From positions 881,923 to 945,922 of the forward strand of contig BCKL01000003.1 in the NCBI GenBank assembly GCA_001600635.1: DNA of 64,000 bases. The letters are read 5' to 3'. Position 1 is the first letter of the stretch, and each line of letters opens with the position of its first letter. Shown piece by piece: positions 55,210 through 64,000 of this stretch. Both the position numbers and the translations under genes were made by a program. The DNA comes from Leucosporidium creatinivorum. Lineage: Eukaryota > Basidiomycota > Microbotryomycetes > Leucosporidiales > Leucosporidiaceae. A model generated the notes under the pieces. The model had not been told where the DNA came from, made no database searches, and worked only from the letters and a program-made list of their open reading frames with translations.

Positions 55210-57656
55210 ATGGCTACTTCCCCCCGTTCACGAGCCAGCGCCGTCGCCTTTGCCTCCTCCACCGCCGAGATTCCTGCAACCTCAGCGATGCCAAGTCCGG
55301 TACTGGAGCAAGCTGTAGACGTAGACCAAGACGGGTATGATGTGAGTGCAGTCTACTCGCATCGCCCTGATTCCTCTTGCTCACTTGACGTCCATTTCGC
55401 AGTCGGAGCTCGACCTTCATCATCCGCCCTCCACCACTCGCCCCCTTCACTCGGCGAAGGTGGTACAAGACTACTATCCGGCTGCTCCAGTTGTAGCCTG
55501 GACGGCTGCTGAGGACCCTGTGGACTTGTTCCAAGGCGCGTCCAAGTTCGAGCACAGCCACAACCGAGCTTTGAAGCTGGTGAAGAAGCTGGGGGTGAGG
55601 CATGCGGCTCTGATGTCCTATAGAGTAGCTGTGCTGACTTCTTCCCATCCGTCCAACAGAGACGCCGCCCTTCTGTCCCGTCCACTCCCACAGAACCTCA
55701 GCAGTACGCTTCTCGGCGCAAGCCTCCTCCTCCCCTCATCATCGAGGAGTCGATCAGGGCGCCTTCTCATCCCCAATCGCCTCCCTCCGAGCCCATCACA
55801 GTCCCAACTCCATCTCCACCCGCTCCAGATGCCTCAGCTGAAGAAGTCATCACCACGAACGACGATGCTCGGTCGGCACCTTCGCCTTCCAGTCCGCGCG
55901 AGCAGGTCTCGCCAGAGGACGGCCTCACCGTCACCATTCCCATTCCTAGCGATGCTCTGCGCTCTCGCCCCAAGCATCGCTACGTCTCACCCACCCAGCC
56001 TAACTTCCCCTCGCCGCCTTCGCCTCCAGTCCCAGCTCGGCCTCCACCTCTCGACCTCACCCCTCCCGTCGTCCAAGCCGAGCCGGCGCCTGAACCCCAG
56101 CAAGACGGAACCAACGCTCCTCGCCTACTCTCTCAGTCTACTCACGCCGCACCCGAACAACCCGAAGCGATCGCAGTAACGCACCCCGACGGTCGAGCGC
56201 AGGATCGTCAACGTCGAGCGAGAGAGTACAGCGTCTCGGGAGCCGCAACGTTCCCCATCGAGGGCTCGGTTCCCAAAACCCTCGTCCTCCCTTTCCTTGC
56301 TCCTCCCCACCCTCCAGCTTCATCAATTCCCAGCTGCGCCGGCTCGAGCGGATCGCCTCACCCTACCGCCCTCTCCAACTCGGCCGACTTTACCGTCACA
56401 GTCGATCAGCCCACACCACTGTACCCCGGCGAGATGTTCTCTTTCATCATCAACGTCAAGCATCCTCCCTCGACTACCTCGCCGGCGCCGTCGACCTTCT
56501 CCCTCTCCTTCTCGGCGCACTCAATCTTCTACGGCTCCCCCTCTTCCGACTCCTCAGCTCCCTACAACACCCACCACACACTCTTCAGCCGCACCAGCGA
56601 CATAACTCTTCCCACGTCCCACACCGAGACCTCGTCCACCCTCCCCTTCTCGACCTCCATCCCCCTCACAGCCGAGTGCGAGACCTGCTCGGCTCACTAC
56701 GCCGCCTTGCCTCCAACGCTTCGGGTCCAGGATGCCGCTGGGCAGCTGAAAGCTAGGGTGTCGTATGAGATAATGGCGACTTGGGGCGAGAAAGCTGCTG
56801 TGGCCGAGGTACAGGTTGCGCAGAGGCAGGAGGTCGTCGAGGGGGCTGTGAGGAAGGGAGAGTGGGTCAAGTTGACGGGAGAGAAGGAAATGGAGGGGAG
56901 TTGGACAGGATGGGATCTCGCCAAGGTCGAGGTAAGCAGATCCTGCCTCTCAGCTTGCTCTCTTCAACCGCCGAGCTGACTCGCTCCCTCATCTCGCAGA
57001 TGGCCTATCACCTCCCTCCCGCATCCACCGACCTTCTCCTTGAGCTCAAGGCATCTCTTTCTCTCCTCCCCTCCCACTACAACGACCCAGCACCCCTCCT
57101 CTCTCTTCTCCCCCGTCTGAACGCCGATCACTCTCACCTCGCCCTTTACGAAGTCCTCGTCGGGCCATCGGGCCCAGTCCAGATTACTCGGAGATGGAGC
57201 TCGAAAGAGACGAAGCACGATCTGCAGGCGGAGGTGACTACATTGACTATGGAGGAACGAGACGGAACGCAGGAGCGAGGGGTCGAGTTGAGGAGGGTGT
57301 TCAAGCTGGAGGAGGTGCCATTGGGGAGCTTCGCACCGGCGTCGTCGTGTAGCGGATGGAAGATGGCCGTGCGCTTCGCCTTCTCGTTGCCCTCGAGTGG
57401 GCTCAAAACTCACCACCTTCGCTTCTCGCAGTACCGCTTCGAGCTCGTCCTCGGCCAACTCGACAGACCTCGCTCCTCCACCTCCAACGACCACTTTCGC
57501 TTCTCCTTTCCGTTCATATCGAGTCCTACACCCACTCCCGCCAGCCTCAAGGAGAACCCAGCATCCGCAAGGTCACCCTCGGCGCTCGGCTCGACATGGC
57601 GATGGATCGCGAGGGGGAGTAGGAAGATGTGGAGGGTGTTGACGTGTGCTGAGTGA
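55210..57656 (+). CDS. Arrestin-like N-domain protein, function unknown
   Basis: Starts MATSPRSRASAVAFASSTAE. A long Pro/Ser-rich region is followed by a beta-sandwich-like part: ADFTVTVDQPTPLYPGEMFS, FIINVKHPPS, FSTSIPLTAECETCS, and ALPPTLRVQDAAGQLKARVS with YEIMATWGEKAAV. The pattern of an IPL strand, a PP(S/T) loop and G-x-x-x-x-x-SY-x-I-x-A is that of arrestin N domains, so an alpha-arrestin or a Rgp1/TRAPP-type adaptor is possible. Four or five exons; the third intron is about 56932-56999. Near 57366-57430 a GTGCGC..CTCGCAG stretch may be another intron. The exact C-terminus is uncertain: an alternative frame ends at 57622 with KVTLGARLDMAMDREGE. Confidence 0.6.
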
Positions 57657-57903
57657 GCCCAAGAGGTCGAGATCTTCAGGGACTGTATTTTTGCTGTACT
57701 CCAAGGACGTTGAACGCACTGTGCGTGCGAATAACGATGGGCCGAGCTTTGTCTAGAAGAGAGCTTCGCGATAAAGCAAGTTGCTGTCGAGCTCCTCGAG
57801 GTCAACTTCGGTCACAAAGCTTCTTTTCAATACACAAAGTACAGCCAACTCTCCTGCTTCGCGGTGGGACCCATCGTCTGCTCCTGGTGCACTCCGCGTT
57901 CGC

Positions 57904-59491
57904 TCAATGGAACGAGGGCAAGCCGAGCGCCTCTCTCCTGCCCTTGGAGCTGGCGTCGAAGAAGGGCTTCTCTCCCAGCGAGACGACGCGGTTTCCGATG
58001 CGCGTTTCCTCTTCGTAGTCGAAGGTGGCTACAAAGCGAGCGAGCGAGGTGAGCAAGCGGCTTAGTGAACGCCGAAAGAGCGAAAGACGATCGAAGCAGC
58101 AAGGAGAAGCTCACCGGAGTGGACAGTAGAGGAATTGGCCCAGATCGCCACGTCGTTCTTGTTCCATTTGAAGCGCACTTGGAGATCGTGGTTCACTGCT
58201 CGGCGAGGAGGTCAGCGGAACAGCGGAGAAGTGGCTTCGACCCTGTGCACTCGAGGAAACGTGCAGGTGTAGAGTTTGAAGAGATAGTCAAGGATGTGAT
58301 CGCTCTCGTCCTTGGAGAGACCGTTGATTGACTTGGTGAAACTGCAGGAGGGGGAACGCCGACTCGGAGCGCCGAGGTCAGCTTCCCCTCCTCAGCTGCA
58401 CTTGACAGGAAGTCGAAGCATACCCGGGGTTGACAAAGAGTCCCTTCCACCCAGTGACAGGGTTAGTGCGAATGACGGGATGCACAGCGGTGAGGTCGGC
58501 GCCGTCGTTGGCGGGATGTCCTCGAACTCCCGTGAAGGCCTTCTCTCCGATCGACTCGGCGTACTTGTGGAACTTGTTAGCCTCGTGTGTAGCCGTGAGA
58601 CCTTCGAGGAAGGTGGCGAAGGCGGGAGTGAGACGATCGTAGGCTCTGGAGCAGCGGTATAAGTAGGCATGTCAGCTTTCGGCCGGCGCTGACGAGAGGA
58701 GAGGAGCGGACTCACTCGTAAGCCGAGCCCCAGAGAGTGTCACCTCCAGTAGCAGGTAGCTCGTGGATCCTCAGAATAGCAAAGTCTGAGGGAACAGGCT
58801 CGAAAGTGATGCTGAGGGTCAAGGTGATCGCCGAGGTGAGCCTTCTGTACTCGTCTACAGCCGAGTTCGAGTTCGACTCACTCCGAGTGAAAATCCTTTG
58901 CTGCAAGACGACTCTGAGCATTGCGGAGCTGCTTAAAACTGCCACCTCGCTGCGAGCTGATGATGGAAATGTCGGGCGGGAGCTCGGTGCCGGTGCTGAG
59001 AGGGTGACGGTGAAGTCCAGAGGCCTCGGGACGACCAGAGAGGACTCCGAGCTTGTTTCCAAGCTGAAGGGAGGATTACAGAAGATGCAACGCGAAAGCG
59101 GCCGCGGCAGCGGGATGCAGAGGAGGGGAGGAGAACCGAGGAGAGAAAAGGTCAGCTCGCTCTCCGGCCAGTAAGCAGGGTGCTAACTCACCTCCTTCTG
59201 CTCGTCGATAGTAAGCTCCTGGCTTCTGAAGAAGACGACGCCCCGCTGGCTGACGATGATGGCGAGCTCGCGAATGAGCTCGTCGGCGTTGGGAGCGCGG
59301 AGGAGCTCGGTGAGCTGGACATCAGGGTACTCCCTGCCGATCACTGGAGTCAAATCAATGCTCTTGTACTTGTCAAGCGCGCCGGTAGGCTTGAGAGGGA
59401 TCTGGGAACCGCGAAGGGCGAGCGAGCCGACAGCTTCGGCGATGGTGTCGGTGGTAGCGGCGGTGGCGGTCTGAGAGGCGAGGGAGGTCAT
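57904..59491 (-). CDS. TauD/TfdA-type 2-oxoglutarate/Fe(II) dioxygenase (Jlp1-like)
   Basis: Seven exons (59192-59491, 58882-59063, 58716-58811, 58424-58645, 58265-58341, 58115-58198, 57904-58028) sum to 1086 bases, 361 residues. Motifs: VSQRGVVFFRSQELT, LGVLSGRPEASGLHRHP, the iron ligands His and Asp in DFHSDITFEPVPSDFAI, LPATGGDTLWGSAYEAYDRL, HPVIRTNPVTGWKGLFVNPG, NHDLQVRFKWNKNDVAIWAN, and the distal His in STVHSATFDY followed by RIGNRVVSLGEKPFFD. The family releases sulfite from taurine and alkyl-sulfonates, or acts on related acids, in sulfur scavenging. The intron at 58199-58264 has a GC donor (T|GCACGT); the pseudogene copy has GTACGC there. Sequence otherwise intact. Confidence 0.9.
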
Positions 59492-60438
59492 GTTGAGTGT
59501 TCTGGAGGGGGTCGACGCAAGTTGAGGATGCTGGCAGGTAGAGAACCCCTCCAGAAGAGCCACGTCTCGAGAACGAGCCCCATCTCGGTCGAGTTGTCGT
59601 CTTCATCGCGTGCGAAGGTGCGATAGTGCTCCTCCGCCGTTTGCCCGAGGGGCTCCCATATCGCAAAGAACTTCAGGTCTGACCCAATCTGCTTCGTGAG
59701 CAGGCTGATTCGCCATCTTCCTCGGGGAACAAGGCAAGGAGGCAGCTCGGCGCTGCTGAGCAGCTCCGAAGCACGCCTTCATGGTGCACTGGGGTCATCT
59801 GTAGGCGTGATTTGATAGCACAGGGTTCATAATCTGGTCTGAGCGCTCCTGAAGATGAGGAGATCCAGCTGCAGACTGGAGAACTGCTCCGAGGCCAACG
59901 CCGAACCACCCTCGTCGACGCTCAGCGTCGCTGTAGCTCTTCAAATGCCCGGCTGACCGTCGTCCGAGTTTTGCTGAACTACAAGGACTCGTCTGTCTCA
60001 GCTACATCCCCTCAAGAGCAGTCCGCTGCCGCCGCCAAAGTGTTTCCTGGCCTGCTCAAATCGAGGCAGGCCGCGTCGAACAGGCTGTAGGGAGCTTGGC
60101 AGGTGGTCGGAGGCGGCTTGTAGCCAGCTTGGGAGATGTAAGGTACCCTCTGGCCGCCTGGAACGGCCTGAGAGCTTCATGTGCAGCGCGACTGCGAGAG
60201 AAGGAGCGCGACGAGGTCAGCTTCAGCAAGCGAGCGCTTCGTGGGCTTGTAGGTATGAAGCAGCCCCTTGTAGCCTTTTCGGAGCTGCACAATAAAGCTC
60301 CTGGCGAAGCTGCGAGCTGCGAGCGAGACATACAAGACGGAGCCAAGCGCGTTCAATCAAGCTCTCCCTCTTACTTCATCGTCGCTTCACCACAACCTCA
60401 CTCGGAGCTCACCTGAGCAGGTGTAGCACACTACCAGA
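59492..60438. other. 950 bases between dioxygenase and F-box gene
   Basis: Divergent starts flank this spacer. Frames of about 90 codons (for example 60056-60346, minus) have no signature. A GAGGTCAGC..-type string and CTGACC sites occur but no gene model emerges. It presumably contains both promoters; a CAGGTGTAG string lies 20 bases before the F-box start. Confidence 0.4.
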
Positions 60439-62868
60439 ATGCCTCCCAAGCGCCCTCGTACCAAGAAGCAGGACGTCGACTACCAGCAGGGAAGCGATTC
60501 CGACTTCGAAGGTGCGTGCACTTCGGCTACAGAGCTTTCGGGCTGTCGAGCGGGGCACTGCAGAGCTATCTAGCTACATAGATGTGCTCGCACAGACAGA
60601 GCGCTGACCTGGCTACATTTCACCCCCACTTGCAGCTCCCGCTCCGAAGAAGAAGGCGACCAAAGCTGCAGGCGGCAAGGCGAAAGGCAAGGGCAAAGCT
60701 AAGAAGGTGTGTAGTGTAGCATGCCATTCCCTCGCGCATCTAGCTGACCCACTTCGAGCTACAGAAGCTCGAGCTCTTCACCTCGGCGCCCCTCGATGTC
60801 ATCTCGCTCATCCTCTCCCATCTCGACGCCTCCACCCTCCTCGCCGCCTCTCGCACCTGCCGAGTCTTCCGCCAGCTCACCCATGCGCCCTCGGGAAAGA
60901 GCTTGTGGATCGCCGCCAGGGCCAACACGCCCGGTCAGCTCCCTACGCTCCAAGCTACCGACTTCCCCGAATGGGAGTACGCCTCCCTCATCTTCGACAG
61001 GAACTGCTGGGGCTGCCAGAAGGGAAGGGCCGTCACGGTCGACTACACCATCCGTCTCCGAGGCTGCGCCGCCTGCATGAGGAAGCTCTCGCTCAGGCAG
61101 GAGAAGATCTACGGCTCGTTCCATCGCCTTACCTTCGACTGCGTTCCCGCCTCTATGTGGAACCAAATGTCGTTCTACTGTACTCGTGACGTGCATCGCA
61201 TCTCTCGACGTCTCACCGAGATCGAAGCGCGCAGCAAGAAGGAAGGAGCGACCGCCGAGGAAGTCGCTGCCTTCGCGGAGTACGTCCTCGAGCGTAAGCA
61301 GGTCGTCAAGGCAGCCACGCAGGATGCTCAGGCGATCCAAAAGTGGGAGTATAGGCAGAAATCCGCCGTCGCCGATGCTGGGTACCAGGCTGCCGTCAAT
61401 CGTCGCAAGAAGTGAGTCCTCGGTCGTCAGCCCTCGACCGCTCGCTGACCTCTAGCTTCGCAGGATCGAGGACAAGATGCGAGAACTTGGCTACACGGAT
61501 GAGGATCTCGGCTCGCATGCTTTCACTGGCCACTCCCTCGTCAATCAGCAGCGCGACTTGACGGATCGCAGTAAGTCTCGCTGCCTCCCTCCGGCCTCGG
61601 TGCTCCGCTCACGCTCTTCCCACAGTCTGGAACACCATTCGCGCTCCTCTCATCGCCGTTATCGAGGAGGATCGTGTCAAGCGCGCCGCGGAGAAGCTGA
61701 GCAGGCGCCAAGTGGGTCGACAGAAGGCACTTCTCCCCTTCTACGAATCCCTCATCGCCGACGACCTCGCTCGCGCCACTTTCCCTCCCATCGCCGACTT
61801 CATCATCTTTGACAGCATTCGTCAGCTCTGGGAGAGCGACGATGTGGTCGTCGACGAGGCTGCCCTCGAGGCTGCGAGACCCCTCGTCGTCGCCGAGGTC
61901 GAAAAGTTCGTGCGCATGTTCAACATTGCCGTCCTCTCCAAGTTGGCCAAGGCGCACTCCGACTCCAAAGTCATCGTCGACCCTCAGGCGCCTACGACCT
62001 ACCACACAGCACCCAATCACTCGGCTACCGACATGGAACAGCTCTCGACGCGCATCACCTCGGCGTTCCATTGCCCCATCTCCAGCTGCCACCACTTCGA
62101 GACGTTCCCTTCCATCCTTGCGCACGCCAAGAAGGAGCATGATTGGACCTATTCGGCGAAGGGCTACTCGTGGCCACCTCACGGTTCCTTCAACGATTCG
62201 ACCCTCAACACCTCGGCCAACCAGATCAACGCCATCCGTCTCGTCCTTCGCGCCATCAACGGCGACTCTACCCTTCCCAACGTCGACGAGGCGAGCACCA
62301 CGACCAAAGAGCTGGACGACATTGGCGCTCGCTTCGAGTGCGTCGACTGCCCCGGTCTGGAGAAGGCGGTAGCGGCGGCCAAAGCCAAGGCTCTCCAGTG
62401 GGCTCATTACGAGACTGCACCTACTCTCCCTACTCTTTCTCCCATGAACTGGGCGGAGCTTGTGAGTTGGCTGTACCTGCACGCGAGCGAGCGAATCGGA
62501 GCTGATCTTTCACCCTAAAACAGGTCGTCCATTCGCTCAAGGGACACGACCTTCGCTCGGCTAGTTACTCGCCCTCGGCCACCTACACGCCTCCCAGCAT
62601 CGCTATCCTCCCTCCTCCTCCCACCCCCGCCGTCGAGGCTGACGAGGAGAAGGCCGAGGTCGCTGCTTCGTGAATCCTGACTCACGCCGAGCTTGGAGGT
62701 CTTCGAGCTGACTTCGATGCTCCCTACAGCGCGACTGCGGATGAAAAGGCTCAGACTACCGAGAACCAGAAGGGCGAGGGCGACGTCAAGATGGAAGCGC
62801 AGGATGATGGGGCCGCCGGCGCTAGCTCGGCGATGAAGGAGGAGGGAAAGAAGGATGCCCGAGGATGA
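60439..62868 (+). CDS. F-box protein with central Cys-containing domain
   Basis: Starts MPPKRPRTKKQDVDYQQGSD, then a Lys/Ala-rich nuclear-type leader. The F-box is KLELFTSAPLDVISLILSHL with LAASRTCRVFRQLTHAPSGK. Next come NCWGCQKGRAVTVDYTIRLR and GCAACMRKLSLRQEK (paired Cys, perhaps metal-binding), long helices, and a C2H2-like FHCPISSCHHFETFPSILAH. About seven exons. The last one is reached by an intron starting GTGAATCC at 62669 and ending TACAG at about 62730, restoring frame as SATADEKAQTTENQK and ending KKDARG at 62868. Without that intron the protein would stop at 62673. It belongs to a group of F-box proteins common in basidiomycete yeasts, with unknown substrates. Confidence 0.85.
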
Positions 62869-63150
62869 TGCTTGCTTTGCTTGTTCCGATTGATACTTTC
62901 TTCTTGCAATACGTCCTCTCTGTGCCCTCGTTCAATCCTTCGCTGTTTTGAGAGAGTTCGGGCTCGACTCGCGTTCGCGAAGGGGAGGCAACGACTGCTG
63001 CTTGAAAAAGGGTTTCGTTGACCCCATTTTGGGTTGGTGGTAAATGGCTACAAAGCTTCGATCCCAACATTATATCGAAGCGACTCGAATCGTCCGCTTG
63101 TTCCCTCCGCTCCGCTCTCTCCGAGCCCAACCTCGACCGAGCCTCCCACC

Positions 63151-64000
63151 TCAGTAATATCCCTCGCCATGGTACTGCTGCGACTCCTGACCTCCCTGTT
63201 GACCATATCCTCCACCAGAACTCATCAGAATCGCGGGATCCTGGTGCTGGTGCTGAGCGCCGCCGTATCCTCCTCCTCCCTGCTGCTGCGCGTAAGGGTC
63301 GTAGTAGGGGTTTTGAGGCTGGTGGGAGTAGTGGGGTTGCCGGGGCGCGTTGGGCGACTTGACAAAGTAGACGATCCCTCCATTCTCGACGGGCACGTAG
63401 CTCCCATCGGGTCCGGCTCCTCCTTGGCCCTGCTGCACGTACTCGTAAGGCGAGGGAGCGTATCCGCCATACTGCTGCGCCATGTGGTGCATCTGCTGCT
63501 GCTGTTGACGCTGCTGATGCATCATCTGCGGCGATCCGGGCGTGCCCATGCCATCGCGCGACGAGATGGGCGAATACTGAGGTTGACGCTGCGGATGGTG
63601 AGGAGGAGGAGGGGGCATGGCGAATGGAGGCTGGCCGGCGGCCGAAGTACGGGGGCTGAAGGCGTCGCCTCCCGCCGAGAGGATGGTACCCGAGCCGGGA
63701 GCCTTGATCTCGATCTTCGAGTTGCGAGGAGGGGCGAAGAAAGCTTGAGGCTGACCGCCGGGGCCGAGAGGGTAGAGAGGGGGAGGAGGGGGGGTCGCGC
63801 CGGGAGTGGGCATCGAGGGGAAAGCGTCGGGAGAGTAGTAGGCGTGGTGCTGGGGAGGGTAGAAGGCGGGGCTGGCGTGGCGAGGAATGAACTGGCCGGA
63901 AGGGGGCGCCTGGGAAGGGAAAGGAGGGGGAGGTCCCTGAGGCTGCAGGTGAGGAGGGAGTTGGTAGTGGTGTGCGAGGTGGGGAGGAGGAGCGTAGGAA
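63151..64000 (-). CDS. C-terminal part of a Gln/Pro/Tyr-rich protein (cut by window edge)
   Basis: Open from the right edge to a TGA at 63151. The sequence is low-complexity: HASPAFYPPQHHAYYSPDAF, SMPTPGATPPPPPLYPLGPG, a more ordered island RNSKIEIKAPGSGTIL, Gln/His runs (QQRQQQQQMHHMAQQYGGY), and a Tyr/Gly/Gln tail ending EGYY. Such prion-like tails are usual in RNA-binding and mRNP-granule proteins. The KIEIKAPGSG island vaguely recalls eIF4G or ataxin-2-type linkers, but I cannot assign a family. A CTGCAG near 63946 might be an acceptor. The 5' end is outside the window. Confidence 0.65.
   Translation of the reverse strand, partial: SYAPPPHLAHHYQLPPHLQPQGPPPPFPSQAPPSGQFIPRHASPAFYPPQHHAYYSPDAFPSMPTPGATPPPPPLYPLGPGGQPQAFFAPPRNSKIEIKAPGSGTILSAGGDAFSPRTSAAGQPPFAMPPPPPHHPQRQPQYSPISSRDGMGTPGSPQMMHQQRQQQQQMHHMAQQYGGYAPSPYEYVQQGQGGAGPDGSYVPVENGGIVYFVKSPNAPRQPHYSHQPQNPYYDPYAQQQGGGGYGGAQHQHQDPAILMSSGGGYGQQGGQESQQYHGEGYY

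Noticed and set aside
1-64000. tRNA, rRNA, CRISPR arrays, retroelements or secondary-metabolite clusters
   Set aside because: No such feature was recognised on reading both strands. CRISPR is not expected in a nuclear fungal sequence, and no reverse-transcriptase, integrase or long terminal repeat pattern was seen.

Overview
The window is GC-rich, intron-dense nuclear DNA of a fungus, most likely a basidiomycete yeast or mould of the Pucciniomycotina (Microbotryomycetes / red-yeast relatives). Introns are mostly 50-90 bases with GTGAG-type donors and a strong CTGAC branch site shortly before CAG. Fungal housekeeping genes are packed on both strands: BOS1, PUS7, REX4, DPH5, MEX67, cactin, FHIP, linker histone H1 and HEI10/CCNB1IP1. 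The taxon is inferred from architecture and family content, not from a marker gene.

Layout. 1-13 kb is an accessory block: a partial gene at the left edge, an acidic orphan, a truncated TauD-like dioxygenase pseudogene enclosed by 217-base inverted repeats (3.4-5.6 kb), a broken F-box-like gene (7.1-8.4 kb), an orphan gene and gene fragments (9.5-11 kb), and a frame-broken F-box/LRR gene (11.5-12.7 kb). 13-47 kb is a conserved core: BOS1, a small membrane protein, PUS7, a GRE2-like reductase, REX4, DPH5, a coiled-coil protein, a secreted thaumatin-like protein, histone H1, a sugar-alcohol-type SDR, cactin, a beta-lactamase-fold hydrolase, FHIP, an F-box/LRR protein and HEI10. 47-51.3 kb is an inverted copy of 7.1-11.2 kb. 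51.4-64 kb holds a BED-finger fragment, MEX67, an arrestin-like protein, the full-length TauD-like dioxygenase that is parent or sister of the left pseudogene, another F-box protein, and the end of a Gln/Pro-rich protein.

The most unusual feature is the pair of inverted arms about 36 kb apart. Each arm carries an F-box-like gene plus an uncharacterised intron-rich locus. The F-box frame is whole in the right arm and broken in the left. The 192-codon orphan frame is whole in the left arm and broken in the right. The parts outside the F-box gene are more alike (including a 91-base block with no differences) than the F-box coding regions, which fits patchy gene conversion or an unrecognised conserved element. 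I found no complete system of a known mobile, defence or biosynthetic kind. The core genes serve general functions (ER-Golgi SNARE, RNA modification and export, translation-factor modification, chromatin, meiotic crossover control) and do not form one pathway.
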